Source: Sphingomonadales bacterium (lineage in GTDB: Bacteria; Pseudomonadota; Alphaproteobacteria; Sphingomonadales; Sphingomonadaceae). Taken from it: a stretch of DNA of 60,041 nt. Below the pieces are notes generated by a model. It saw nothing but the letters and a program-made list of their open reading frames with translations. It had not been told where the DNA came from and searched no databases. The translations under genes were made by a program, and so were the position numbers. Shown piece by piece: positions 25,676 through 33,595 of the stretch (positions are counted from its first letter, which is position 1; each line of letters starts with the position of its first letter). The stretch is taken from NCBI GenBank assembly GCA_027483465.1, contig JAIXUQ010000007.1:1-60041 (forward strand). Reading direction: 5' to 3'.

Positions 25676-26253
25676 AGGGTGGCTTCCTTCATGGGCAGGG
25701 CAGCGGCCTCGGCCAGACAATGATTGATGAGGGTGGAGCGAAGGCGGGCAAGGTGATCGGCCAGGCGCCGCTCCTCTGCCGCCGCGCGTGCGAGAGAAAC
25801 AATCGCCAACTGACGTTGCCAGTCGGGAATGGGCACCTGAAGGCTCTTCAACGGGCCTAGCGGCAGGCGCTTGGCTTCGCGGCCTTCCGCCAGAACTGCT
25901 TGCGTAGCCGGAAGATTCAGGAAGGTAGCAATATAATGCGGGCTGACGCTCTCAGGATCGGCGAGCCTGATCACGGCCAGATCAAGGGTGGCGAACAATG
26001 TCGGGCCATCAAGATCGCTAGGGTCAATCACAGCGGCGTTGTTGGCATTGCCGCGCAATGAGATCACGACATCGCCAATGCGCAAGGCCGCTGAGCTTCC
26101 AGAGGGTGGGGCGCCCACTGTGGTAAGCAGCCGTGGAAGGACGCCGCTGCCATCGAGGTCGCCCACCATAACAGCGCGCGAGTCGTCCAAGCCCCTTGCC
26201 ACGGCGGAACCGCTGAATATGCCGGCGCATTCCTCAAGGCTGATTTTCATCAT
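25672..26253 (-). CDS. hsdS: Half-length type I S-subunit-like protein (single recognition domain)
   Basis: This 193-aa protein is the first gene of the R-M operon. It has one target-recognition-like domain (GDVVISLRGNANNAAVID, HYIATFLNLPATQAVL) and one terminal helix with PDWQRQLAIVSLARAAAEERRLADHL. Normal S subunits carry two such units in about 400 residues; this one has a single unit, and a full S gene lies further down. Single-domain S proteins can dimerise to give palindromic specificity. The start is one of two adjacent ATGs (26253, 26250) close behind the promoter, with no obvious Shine-Dalgarno. Confidence 0.75.
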   Translation of the reverse strand: MMKISLEECAGIFSGSAVARGLDDSRAVMVGDLDGSGVLPRLLTTVGAPPSGSSAALRIGDVVISLRGNANNAAVIDPSDLDGPTLFATLDLAVIRLADPESVSPHYIATFLNLPATQAVLAEGREAKRLPLGPLKSLQVPIPDWQRQLAIVSLARAAAEERRLADHLARLRSTLINHCLAEAAALPMKEATL

Positions 26254-26261
26254 GGAACGTG

Positions 26262-26289
26262 TTTCTAGTCAAAAATACGGAAATGTCAA
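26262..26289 (-). promoter_or_regulatory. Candidate sigma70-type promoter of the R-M operon
   Basis: On the minus strand TTGACA (26289-26284) is followed after 16 bases by TAGAAA (26267-26262). Transcription would begin about 26255, almost at the first ATG of the half-length S gene, giving a leaderless or nearly leaderless message. Seen by eye; not tested. Confidence 0.5.
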
Positions 26290-26475
26290 TAGAACGCGAT
26301 TCCATCGTATAATGTGGGTCCAATGAGGGTGCTTCCATGTGCAAGCCGTCGCCAGCAGCTTGGCGGACGGCGGCGCAGTCGCGCCCACACTACGCGAAGG
26401 CCCAAATCGTATCGACCCTTGGCCAACAGGAGATCGAGGTGGCCGATTCGGTGGTGGGTGGTCTGATTTTTGAAA

Positions 26476-26563
26476 CCACCCGGTCATGTATTCGATGCCA
26501 CCTGGGTCGAAATTCATAACCACCCGGGTCGAAATTCAACACCACCTGGGTCTGGATTCATGA
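26476..26563. repeat. Four tandem 22-base repeats (CCACCYGGGTCGAAATTCAT-like)
   Basis: Units start at 26476, 26498, 26520 and 26542, each exactly 22 bases long and beginning CCACC. Units 2 and 3 share CCACCYGGGTCGAAATTCA, unit 4 differs in the middle (TCTGGATT), and unit 1 is the most diverged. A fifth partial start (CCACGCA) follows. Such iterated sites are seen as protein-binding arrays near recombination modules or at the multi-repeat ends of IS21-type elements. There is no CRISPR-like spacer structure. Confidence 0.8.
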
Positions 26564-26728
26564 CCACGCAGAGCGGCGAAGGTGGGATCCGAACGTCAAA
26601 AGGCCCCAGAGGTCGCAAAAAGCTGCCAAAACTCAGCACGCGTTTGAGCGAAAGCTTCCAGCTCGTCCTTCGTCGCAATAAACCAGAACCAACACCCACG
26701 CTTCGATAACGGAGGTTGGATCTGCATC

Positions 26729-27082
26729 ATGTCTACGACAAGAAAGCCACCATCAGGCAAAAGCATGTTGAGCCCCAAAGAACTGGCAGAGCAGTCAGGA
26801 TGGCCAGAAGGACGAATTCGTCGCATGATCAAGGCGCGCATGCTGCGCTACGTTCGTGCAGGTGGCCTGATCTTGTTGCCATCGGATGCTATAGTCGAAT
26901 TTTGTGAGACCTTCGAGGTGCCGCCGTGCCAAGACAATCCATCGGCCCCAGACTCGTCCGCCGGAGCGGTAAGCCCAATTTCTACGTCCGCTACATCGAC
27001 CCCGCCACTGGCCAGCAGAAGGACGTATCAACAAACACTCGAGACAGCGAAGAAGCGCAGGAGGTCCTCGAGGAATTCCTGA
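26729..27082 (+). CDS. Excisionase/AlpA-like HTH protein
   Basis: This 117-aa protein begins MSTTRKPPSGKSML after an ACGGAGG ribosome-binding site. Residues about 14-60 form a MerR/excisionase-like winged helix (SPKELAEQSGWPEGRIRRMIKARMLRYVRAGGLILLP). The last 53 codons overlap the integrase gene in another frame and are low-complexity Ser/Thr/Arg, so the functional protein probably needs only the N-terminal half. It is likely the recombination directionality factor or regulator of the adjacent integrase. Confidence 0.65.
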   Translation: MSTTRKPPSGKSMLSPKELAEQSGWPEGRIRRMIKARMLRYVRAGGLILLPSDAIVEFCETFEVPPCQDNPSAPDSSAGAVSPISTSATSTPPLASRRTYQQTLETAKKRRRSSRNS

Positions 27083-27999
27083 GGGATCGGCGCCTATCGA
27101 AGAGCAGCCGGGCTTTGCCACCCTATCGGGTCAAGATCGCAGACGTTCTCGATGCCCATCACGCGCGCCTTTCAAAGACTGGTCGCGGAGACAGGTTCTT
27201 CTCGTCGATGCAGCACATTCTCGAGTTCTGGAAGGATGCGTGTCTCGATGCGATTACGCCTGACGCTGTGCTGGACTACGAGAGAACAAACGTCCGGAGC
27301 GGCAAGAAGCCCGGTCGATCCCGCGCGACAATCCGCCGTGAGCTGAGTGACCTCAGGGCTGCCGTCAAGGCGGCGGCAGTCAACCACAAGGTGCACGCCA
27401 TCGTGTTCCCGAAGCTTCCTCGCGACGGAGCACCGCGGAAGCGCTGGCTGAAGCGGCACGAGTTCGATCAGCTGTTCGCCGAGGCAGCCAAGGAGTATCG
27501 CGCTGCCGAGCCACTCCAGCTGTTTCTGATGATCGCCTACTACACCGGCGCGCGCAGCGGTGCGATCATGGACCTGCGTTGGTCGAACATCGACTTCGAC
27601 CGGAACGTGATCGATTACCGTCTGCCCGATCGCGGTGAACTGATCGTCGACCACAAGCCGCGCGCGGTAACGCCGATGGCACCGCCACTGCGAGCCTATC
27701 TGTTGCAGCGATACAAAGCCTACGAGAAGGTTCCCGAGTTCGTGTTCCACCAGAAGCTCGACCACACGCGGCGCGTCAATTCGGTCGTGAAGGGCTTTCG
27801 TGCCACGGTGGAGCGATGCGGCTTCAAGGATGTCACCCCGCACACGCTTCGCCACACGAGGGTCACAGAGCTACGGAACATGGGGATGCACAGCCACCAG
27901 GTCGATGCATTTCTGGCCATGACCGCTGAGACGCAGGATCGGGTCTACACCCACGCTGACCACAGTGATCTTCAGGCATTGGCCTTGCAGATCGCCTGA
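26926..27999 (+). CDS. int: Tyrosine recombinase / phage-type integrase
   Basis: This 357-aa protein starts at a GTG (26926). It has an N-terminal arm-binding domain (FYVRYIDPATGQQKDVSTNT), a SAM-like core-binding domain (about 70-165) and the catalytic domain with Arg210 (YYTGARSG), the His306-x-x-Arg309 pair (TPHTLRHTRVTEL) and the nucleophile Tyr341 (DRVYTH). It lies about 480 bases from a tRNA-Arg 3' fragment and is the best candidate for the enzyme that inserted the island there. The gene overlaps the excisionase-like gene by 157 bases. Confidence 0.93.
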   Translation: MPRQSIGPRLVRRSGKPNFYVRYIDPATGQQKDVSTNTRDSEEAQEVLEEFLRDRRLSKSSRALPPYRVKIADVLDAHHARLSKTGRGDRFFSSMQHILEFWKDACLDAITPDAVLDYERTNVRSGKKPGRSRATIRRELSDLRAAVKAAAVNHKVHAIVFPKLPRDGAPRKRWLKRHEFDQLFAEAAKEYRAAEPLQLFLMIAYYTGARSGAIMDLRWSNIDFDRNVIDYRLPDRGELIVDHKPRAVTPMAPPLRAYLLQRYKAYEKVPEFVFHQKLDHTRRVNSVVKGFRATVERCGFKDVTPHTLRHTRVTELRNMGMHSHQVDAFLAMTAETQDRVYTHADHSDLQALALQIA

Positions 28000-28102
28000 G
28001 GTGATCAGCGCTTTGCGAACGAGCATGCTACGCCCGGACGCTGCGGCTCCCTGTTCCGCAATTGAGCAGTATCGGCTATAGATACGTGATCAGGAGACCG
28101 AG

Positions 28103-28309
28103 ATGGCAACCCACACTTCGATGCTGCATGTCCGATTGGATGCTGAACTGAAAGCGCAGGCGATAGAAGCGCTGAGCGCGATGGGCCTGTCGACTTCTGA
28201 TGCTGTGCGGTTGTTGTTTCACAGGATCGTGGCTGACCAGGCTTTCCCGCTGGAATTGCGGGTGCCGAACGCAAATCGACCTGCTGAGCTGCAGCCTGTA
28301 GATAAATGA
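28103..28309 (+). CDS. RelB/DinJ-family antitoxin, orphan
   Basis: This 68-aa protein, preceded by GGAGACCGAG, has the ribbon-helix-helix motif of RelB/DinJ antitoxins: HVRLDAELKAQAIEALSAMGLSTSDAVRLLFHRI. Antitoxins of this type pair with a RelE/YafQ toxin that overlaps or follows. Here only a 21-codon frame (28306-28371) follows by ATGA overlap and it does not resemble a toxin, so the partner appears lost. It may persist as a transcriptional repressor, an anti-toxin to incoming elements, or an island-stabilisation relic. Confidence 0.8.
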   Translation: MATHTSMLHVRLDAELKAQAIEALSAMGLSTSDAVRLLFHRIVADQAFPLELRVPNANRPAELQPVDK

Positions 28310-28370
28310 CGCTACCCAGTGGTGGCCAATTGAGATACATAATCGAGTACCGGCAATTCCGGTGCACATG

Positions 28371-28434
28371 AGTTCACAGAACGTCTGAAAGGTTCCATCA
28401 AAAAGCGCGGAAATCCGTCAAAGTTCACAAAACG
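28371..28434. repeat. Direct repeat pair AGTTCACARAACG near the attachment site
   Basis: AGTTCACAGAACG at 28371-28383 and AGTTCACAAAACG at 28422-28434 differ at one base and are 51 bases apart, about five helical turns. Their place between the integrase/antitoxin genes and the tRNA fragment is where arm-type integrase sites are expected. Role inferred. Confidence 0.5.
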
Positions 28435-28454
28435 ACGATAAGGAAAATCCTAAT

Positions 28455-28476
28455 GATTCCATATAGATATGGAATC
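28455..28476. repeat. Perfect 10-base inverted repeat with 2-base spacer
   Basis: GATTCCATAT-AG-ATATGGAATC is fully self-complementary outside the AG centre and abuts the tRNA-Arg fragment. It could be a binding site for integrase or excisionase, or a cruciform-forming element. It is not followed by a T-tract, so a terminator is unlikely. Confidence 0.75.
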
Positions 28477-28481
28477 TGGAA

Positions 28482-28529
28482 GCCCTCCGAAGGCAAAGGC
28501 CACAGGTTCGAATCCTGTCGGGTGCGCCA
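28482..28529 (+). pseudogene. 3' fragment of tRNA-Arg(CCG): island attachment site
   Basis: The sequence matches the 3' part of alphaproteobacterial tRNA-Arg(CCG). It has the anticodon loop CTCCGAA within GCCCTCCGAAGGC, an ACAGG-TTCGAAT-CCTGT T-arm, an acceptor 3' strand ending CGGGTGC, and GCCA at 28526-28529. No 5' half (GCACCCG and D-arm) exists upstream, so the gene is not intact here. Integration into a tRNA gene duplicates its 3' end, so this is the att copy at the right border. The functional tRNA should lie at the other border, outside the window. Confidence 0.85.
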
Positions 28530-28660
28530 GCCCAATCTGATGCGAAGCGGCGGGACGAAAGGCCGGGTGACCACCGGGTTGCCGGGTGTCGTGCGCACCT
28601 GTGCGCAGCCGGGTTCAAGCCCAGGCGGCATACCTTTCATCCGCAGCAGGCGTCATGGCA

Positions 28661-30052
28661 TCAGGGCCCGGCCTGCACGGATTGGACCAGCATTGCCAGG
28701 GTGGCAGGCGATGGCAACCAGTGGCCGGCCAGCACGCCGTTCGCGCCAAACAGGCCGTGCACGGCATCGTCGGCCGTGCCGCCATCCCACAGGGACTGCA
28801 AGGCGGTCGCCGCCGGATCTGCCAGCGGGCCGGCCTTGTGCTGATTGTCTCCACGGATATGGCGCAGCCACGCGGCCAGCGCCGCCATGATTGCAGGGCA
28901 ATCGCGGCCCTTCACCCGGTTGGCCTCCAGCGTCGCCAACCAGCGTTGCGGGATCTTCTGGCTGCCGTCCATGGCGATCTGGGCCAGCCTGTGGGCCAGG
29001 GCCGGGTTCTCGAACCTTGCAAGCAGCGTGGCGGCATAGGCCTCCAGATCCTGCCCCGGCGCACAGGCCACGCTGGGCGCCGCCTCCTCCCGCATCAGCC
29101 GCAGCACCAACGCGCGCAGCGGCGGATCGGCAATCGCCTCGTGCACATGGTCATGCCCGCGCTCCAGCCCCAGATAGGCCAGCGCCGAATGGGCACCGTT
29201 CAGCATGCGCAGCTTGGCCTGTTCATACGGCGCCACATCCGCGACCAGTTCGGCGCCCACCGCTGCCCAATCCGGGCGGCCGGCGGCAAAATCATCCTCC
29301 ACCACCCACTGGCTGAACGGTTCGGTGATCACGGCGCCGGCATCGGCCATGCCGATCAGGGCTGCGGCCATGTCAAGATCGGCCGGCGCGGTGGCGGGCA
29401 CGATGCGATCCACCATGGTGGATGGAAAGCGGCAGTGCTGCGCCGCCCAATCGGCCGTGGCCGGATCATGGGCCGACAGCCAGGCCAACAGGAGGCGGCG
29501 CAGCACCGGGCCGTTGTTGGCGATATTGTCACACGGCAGCAGCGTGATGCCGCTCAGGCCGGCCGCGCGCCGGGCCGCCAGGCCGGCGGCCAGCAGCGGG
29601 TAGATGCTGGCATCGGCGGCCTGCGCCTGGTTGAGGCCGCCGTCGGCTGCGCGGCAATAGGCTTTTTCGGTGATGGTGAAGCTGGCGATGCGGGTGGCGG
29701 GTGCGGCCACGGCGGCGATCACCGCGGCCGGCGCCTGCGGCGCGACCAGCACGCGGCCGACCGCGCCGATCACCCGTGCGCCGGCGCCACGGCCATCACG
29801 TTCGATCAGGCTGTAGAGCCCGTCCTGCGGATTGAGGCGGGTGGCGACATCGGCGGAGCGCATCGACACGCCGGTGATCAGCCAATCGCGGCCGCCCGCA
29901 TCAAGCGCGCGATCGGTGTACCAGGCCATGTGGGCGCGGTGGAAGGCGCCGATGCCGAAATGGACGATGCCGGTGGCCATCGCCGCCCGGTCATAGCCAA
30001 AGCGGTCAACCGCGGCCGGCAGCCGGGGCAGGCTGGCAGCAGCGAGCCTCAC
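28661..30052 (-). CDS. uxuB: D-mannonate oxidoreductase / fructuronate reductase (mannitol dehydrogenase family)
   Basis: This 463-aa polyol/mannitol dehydrogenase family protein has an N-terminal Rossmann region (IVHFGIGAFHRAHMAWYTD) and the family motif LLPCDNIANNG near the middle. In the glucuronate pathway it interconverts D-fructuronate and D-mannonate with NAD(H). The start overlaps the uxaC stop, so the two are co-translated. It is the first backbone gene after the island border. Other polyol dehydrogenases share the fold, but the context settles the call. Confidence 0.88.
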   Translation of the reverse strand: MRLAAASLPRLPAAVDRFGYDRAAMATGIVHFGIGAFHRAHMAWYTDRALDAGGRDWLITGVSMRSADVATRLNPQDGLYSLIERDGRGAGARVIGAVGRVLVAPQAPAAVIAAVAAPATRIASFTITEKAYCRAADGGLNQAQAADASIYPLLAAGLAARRAAGLSGITLLPCDNIANNGPVLRRLLLAWLSAHDPATADWAAQHCRFPSTMVDRIVPATAPADLDMAAALIGMADAGAVITEPFSQWVVEDDFAAGRPDWAAVGAELVADVAPYEQAKLRMLNGAHSALAYLGLERGHDHVHEAIADPPLRALVLRLMREEAAPSVACAPGQDLEAYAATLLARFENPALAHRLAQIAMDGSQKIPQRWLATLEANRVKGRDCPAIMAALAAWLRHIRGDNQHKAGPLADPAATALQSLWDGGTADDAVHGLFGANGVLAGHWLPSPATLAMLVQSVQAGP

Positions 30053-31461
30053 AGCTTGTAGGCCTGACGGACCAGCGTGCTGGTCAGATCATGGGCCAGT
30101 TCGGCGGCCTCCCAATCCTCCAGCTGGTGCTCGGCAACCAGTTCGGCCAGCACGCCGCAATCGATCCGCCGGGCGACATCGTGACGGGCGGGGATGGAGA
30201 GGAAGGCGCGGGTATCGTCGTTGAAGCCCACCGTGTTGTAGAAGCCGGCGGTTTCGGTGGTGGCGCGGCGGAAACGGCGCATGCCTTCCGGGCTGTCGTG
30301 GAACCACCAGGCCGGGCCCAGCTTCAGGCAGGGATAATGGCCGGCCAAGGGCGCCAGTTCGCGGGCGTAGGCGCTTTCATCCAGCGTGAACAGGATGATG
30401 GACAATGTGGGCGCATTGCCGAACCGGTCGAGCAGCGGCTTGAGCGCGTGGACGAAATCGGTGCGGGTGGGAATGTCGGCACCCTTGTCCCGGCCAAGGC
30501 GGGCAAACACGCTGGCATTGTGGTTGCGGAACGATCCGGGATGGATCTGCATCACCAGCCCGTCATCCAGGCTCATCGCCGCCATTTCGGTGAGCATCTG
30601 GGCACGGAACAGCTCGGCATCGCCCGTTGTGACCTTGCCGCTGCTCACCCGCTGGAACAGCGCCTCGGCTTCGGCGGCCGACAGGTTCGCCGTCCGCGCG
30701 GTGGGGTGGCCATGGTCGCTGCTGGTGGCGCCCACGGCCTTGAAATCCGCGCGGCGCTGCCGGTGGGCGGCCAGATAGCCTGACCAGCTGAAGCAATCCT
30801 GCCCGGTCACTTCGGCAAAGCGGGCAAGATTGGCGCGGAAATCCTCGTGATCGGGATCAATCACCGGATCGGGGCGATAGGCGGTGATCACCCGGCCCTG
30901 CCAGCGGCCGGCCTGGTTGTCGGCCCGGATGGCCTGGTGGTGGTCCAGCGGGTCGAGCGGGCTTTCGGTGGTGGCGATCACCTCGATCCCGAACCGGTCA
31001 AACAGGGCGCGCGGGCGGAACGCATCGGTGGCCAGTTGCGCGGTGATGGCATCGAAATGGCGGTCAGCCGTTTCGGCATCCAGCCGGGTTTCCAGGCCGA
31101 ACACTTCGGCAAACACCCAATCCAGCCACAGCCGGGAGGGGGTACCGCGAAACAGGTGATAATGGCTGGCAAACAATCGCCAGGCGGCGCGCGGATCGGC
31201 AGCGGGATTGCCCACCCCCAGGCGCTCCATCGCGATCCCGTGCGAATACAGCATGCGGAACACATAATGATCCGGCACCAGCAGCAGATCGGTGGCGTTG
31301 CCGAACGGGGCATTGCTGGCGAACCAGGCCGGATCGGTGTGGCCATGGGGGCTGATGATCGGCAGGCCGGCCACCTGCGCATACAGGGCCCGGGCGATGG
31401 CGCGGGTGGCGGGATCGGCGGGGAACAGCCGGTCAGGATCAAGGCGAAGCGGCTTGGGCAT
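30049..31461 (-). CDS. uxaC: Glucuronate (uronate) isomerase
   Basis: This 470-aa protein of normal UxaC length has the amidohydrolase-like metal motif near the N-terminus (ISPHGHTDP, His-x-His) and the family segments FRNHNASVFARLG and GWWFHDSPEGMRRFR-like (AWWFHDSPEGM). It converts D-glucuronate to D-fructuronate (or galacturonate to tagaturonate). It is upstream of and coupled to uxuB, forming the first two steps to D-mannonate, which ManD across the divergent region dehydrates. Confidence 0.93.
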   Translation of the reverse strand: MPKPLRLDPDRLFPADPATRAIARALYAQVAGLPIISPHGHTDPAWFASNAPFGNATDLLLVPDHYVFRMLYSHGIAMERLGVGNPAADPRAAWRLFASHYHLFRGTPSRLWLDWVFAEVFGLETRLDAETADRHFDAITAQLATDAFRPRALFDRFGIEVIATTESPLDPLDHHQAIRADNQAGRWQGRVITAYRPDPVIDPDHEDFRANLARFAEVTGQDCFSWSGYLAAHRQRRADFKAVGATSSDHGHPTARTANLSAAEAEALFQRVSSGKVTTGDAELFRAQMLTEMAAMSLDDGLVMQIHPGSFRNHNASVFARLGRDKGADIPTRTDFVHALKPLLDRFGNAPTLSIILFTLDESAYARELAPLAGHYPCLKLGPAWWFHDSPEGMRRFRRATTETAGFYNTVGFNDDTRAFLSIPARHDVARRIDCGVLAELVAEHQLEDWEAAELAHDLTSTLVRQAYKL

Positions 31462-31523
31462 TGATCATCATATCCCGTTGGGTTGCGGTTGCCGGGCGCA
31501 GGGCCCGGCCGCCCTTTGTGCGC

Positions 31524-32276
31524 TCATCCCGCCGTGCCGGCATAACGCCGGCGCTTGGCATCGATCTCGCGGCGGGCGGCGGCAATGGCCTGTTCTTCGG
31601 TGGCAAACAGCAGATAATCCAGCACGGCGGCCAGGTGCGCGCGCATGGCGGCGCGGGCGGCGGCCGGATCGCGGGTGCGCAACGCGGCGACGATGGCGGC
31701 ATGTTCCTCCACCACCGGCTTCACATTGGCGGTGCGCGCCTTGGCGTGCAGCAGGGCGCTTTCCGGCGAATTGGCGCGCAGATTCCACAAGGCCTCGATG
31801 GTGTTGAACACCGCCGTGTTGCGGCCGGCGCGCGCGATCGCGAGGTGGAAGGCGCGATCGGCCTGCTCGCTGCCACCCGGCGCCTGGTTTTCCGCGGCGA
31901 TATCCTGCACCAGCTGGTCCAGCTGCCCCAGTTCCTCGTCGCTGATCTGGCTGGCCGCCAGCGCCGCCGCCTCGCCTTCGAACATCATGCGGGCTTCGGT
32001 CAGTTCAAAGGCGGTGATGCCGAAACCGGGAATATCGTCCCGCCCCGGCAGCCGGCGCACATAGGCGCCCGATCCCACGCGCACCTCCACCAGCCCCTGC
32101 ACTTCCAGCGCGATGATGGCTTCCCGCACGGTTGGCCGGCTGACAGCGTGGGTGAGCGACAATTCGCGCTCGGCCGGCAGGCGATCGCCCACCGCATAGC
32201 GGCCGGAGGCGAGCTCACCCATCAGGCGACGGGCCAGATCCTGATAGAGCCGATCCTGATTTTGCGTCTCGTTCAT
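31524..32276 (-). CDS. uxuR: GntR/FadR-family regulator of hexuronate genes (UxuR-like)
   Basis: This 250-aa protein starts at [10 protein letters not shown] (32276). The N-terminal winged helix [25 protein letters not shown] is typical of GntR; the C-terminal FCD domain has the metal/ligand-type helices ([10 protein letters not shown]). It lies in front of uxaC-uxuB and divergent from manD. It probably represses the cluster in the absence of a uronate-derived inducer by binding TTGGTC-N-GACCAA-type palindromes found at 32292 and 40489. Confidence 0.88.
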   Translation of the reverse strand: MNETQNQDRLYQDLARRLMGELASGRYAVGDRLPAERELSLTHAVSRPTVREAIIALEVQGLVEVRVGSGAYVRRLPGRDDIPGFGITAFELTEARMMFEGEAAALAASQISDEELGQLDQLVQDIAAENQAPGGSEQADRAFHLAIARAGRNTAVFNTIEALWNLRANSPESALLHAKARTANVKPVVEEHAAIVAALRTRDPAAARAAMRAHLAAVLDYLLFATEEQAIAAARREIDAKRRRYAGTAG

Positions 32277-32291
32277 GCCAAACTCCGAAAA

Positions 32292-32304
32292 CCGGCCTGA
32301 CCAA
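32292..32304. promoter_or_regulatory. Candidate UxuR operator in the uxuR-manD divergent region
   Basis: CCGGCCTGACCAA agrees at 10 of 13 positions with TTGGTCTGACCAA, the perfect palindrome at 40489. It lies between the divergent uxuR and manD starts, and a TTGACA (-35 candidate for manD) follows at 32316. Confidence 0.45.
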
Positions 32305-32386
32305 TTGCATTCAACTTGACAGGCCAAAAAGAGATGGTCAAGACTCTACCACGTCGCTCCGCCGCCTGTCAGGGATTGGTTCCATC

Positions 32387-33595
32387 ATGCGTATCGTTTC
32401 CGCCAAGGTCATTGTCACCTGCCCCGGCCGCAATTTCGTCACCCTGAAGATCGTCACCGATCAGGGCGTGCATGGCATCGGCGATGCCACGCTGAACGGG
32501 CGGGAAAAGTCTGTGGTCGCCTATCTGGAGGATCATGTCATCCCCTGCCTGATCGGCATGGACCCGCAGCGGATCGAGGATATCTGGCAATATCTCTATC
32601 GCGGCGCCTATTGGCGGCGCGGGCCGGTGACGATGCGCGCCATCGCGGCGGTGGACATGGCCCTGTGGGACATCAAGGCCAAGCTGGCCGGCATGCCGCT
32701 GTACCAGTTGCTCGGCGGCCGCAGCCGCGATGGCGTGATGGTCTATGGCCATGCCAACGGCAGCGACATCGCCGAAACGGTGGATGCGGTGGGCCAGTAT
32801 ATCGACATGGGCTACAAGGCGATCCGCGCCCAGACCGGCGTGCCCGGCATCAAGGACGCCTATGGGGTGGGGCGCGGCAAGCTTTATTACGAGCCGGCCG
32901 ATGCCGCCCTGCCCTCGGTCACCGGATGGGACACGCGCAAGGCGCTGAACCATGTGCCGAAACTGTTTGAAACATTGCGCGCCACCTATGGCTTTGATCA
33001 TCACCTGCTGCACGACGGCCACCACCGCTACACCCCGCAGGAGGCTGCCAATCTGGGCAAGATGCTGGAACCCTATCAGCTGTTCTGGCTGGAGGATGTG
33101 ACCCCGGCGGAAAACCAGGAGGCGTTCAGGCTGGTGCGCCAGCACACGGTGACGCCGCTGGCGGTTGGCGAGATCTTCAACACCATCTGGGACGCCAAGG
33201 ACCTGATCCAGAACCAGTTGATCGACTATATCCGCTGCACCGTGGTCGGCGCCGGCGGCCTCACCCATCTGCGCCGCATCGCCGATCTGGCCAGCCTGTA
33301 CCAGGTGCGCACCGGCTGCCATGGCGCCACCGATCTGTCGCCGGTCACCATGGGCTGCGCCCTGCATTTCGACACCTGGGTGCCCAATTTCGGCATCCAG
33401 GAATATATGCGCCACACCGAAGCCACCGATGCGGTGTTCCCCCACGATTACCGGTTCGAGGCCGGTTACATGTATTGTGGCGAAACGCCGGGCCATGGCG
33501 TGGACATCGACGAGGACCTGGCCGCCCGATATCCCTACAAGCCCGCCTATCTGCCGGTCGCCCGCCTGGAAGACGGCACGATGTGGAACTGGTAA
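32387..33595 (+). CDS. manD: D-mannonate dehydratase, enolase superfamily
   Basis: This 402-aa protein belongs to the ManD/RspA group of the enolase superfamily, distinct from the UxuA type. It begins [17 protein letters not shown] and contains [25 protein letters not shown], the barrel metal-ligand regions ([24 protein letters not shown]) and [10 protein letters not shown]. It dehydrates D-mannonate to 2-keto-3-deoxy-D-gluconate. A structurally characterised ManD comes from Novosphingobium aromaticivorans, consistent with a sphingomonad host. kdgK, now broken, starts one base after its stop codon. Confidence 0.95.
   Translation: MRIVSAKVIVTCPGRNFVTLKIVTDQGVHGIGDATLNGREKSVVAYLEDHVIPCLIGMDPQRIEDIWQYLYRGAYWRRGPVTMRAIAAVDMALWDIKAKLAGMPLYQLLGGRSRDGVMVYGHANGSDIAETVDAVGQYIDMGYKAIRAQTGVPGIKDAYGVGRGKLYYEPADAALPSVTGWDTRKALNHVPKLFETLRATYGFDHHLLHDGHHRYTPQEAANLGKMLEPYQLFWLEDVTPAENQEAFRLVRQHTVTPLAVGEIFNTIWDAKDLIQNQLIDYIRCTVVGAGGLTHLRRIADLASLYQVRTGCHGATDLSPVTMGCALHFDTWVPNFGIQEYMRHTEATDAVFPHDYRFEAGYMYCGETPGHGVDIDEDLAARYPYKPAYLPVARLEDGTMWNW

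Larger units (their letters stand above)
26254..26728. other. Intergenic region between the R-M operon and the integration module
   Basis: No convincing gene is present. The left end holds the R-M promoter and the centre holds four 22-base tandem repeats (26476-26563). Short ORFs exist on both strands but lack family features; one minus-strand frame ending near 26596 contains GCWFWFIATKDELEAF and could be a remnant. The right end has the AACGGAGG-type ribosome-binding site of the excisionase-like gene. Confidence 0.5.
1..28529. mobile_element. Right portion of a tRNA-Arg-targeted genomic island
   Basis: The whole segment from the left edge to the tRNA-Arg(CCG) 3' fragment at 28482-28529 looks acquired. 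It contains an IS66 fragment, a large serine recombinase with two ParB-like genes, two defence-type operons, and an integrase with an excisionase-like gene close to the tRNA remnant. Base composition and codon use are visibly less G+C-rich than from 28.6 kb onward, where GGCC/CCGG runs dominate. The intact tRNA and the other end of the island would lie to the left, outside the window. It is uncertain whether the island is one unit or several nested insertions. Confidence 0.75.

Noticed and set aside
18126-26253. BREX or DISARM system
   Set aside because: The operon has a canonical HsdR/HsdM/HsdS set; no PglX, PglZ, BrxC or DrmA/B-type genes are visible.
26476-26563. CRISPR array
   Set aside because: The 22-base units are contiguous with no unique spacers and there are no cas genes.
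28455-28476. Rho-independent terminator
   Set aside because: The stem is A/T-rich, the loop is only two bases and no T-tract follows on either strand.
28482-28529. Functional tRNA gene
   Set aside because: The 5' acceptor strand and D-arm are absent upstream, so a cloverleaf cannot form.
28453-28890. A long plus-strand frame beginning MIPYRYGIWKPSEGKG
   Set aside because: It reads through the palindrome, the tRNA-Arg fragment and the 3' part of uxuB; the residues after the tRNA are shadow sequence and the start lacks a ribosome-binding site.
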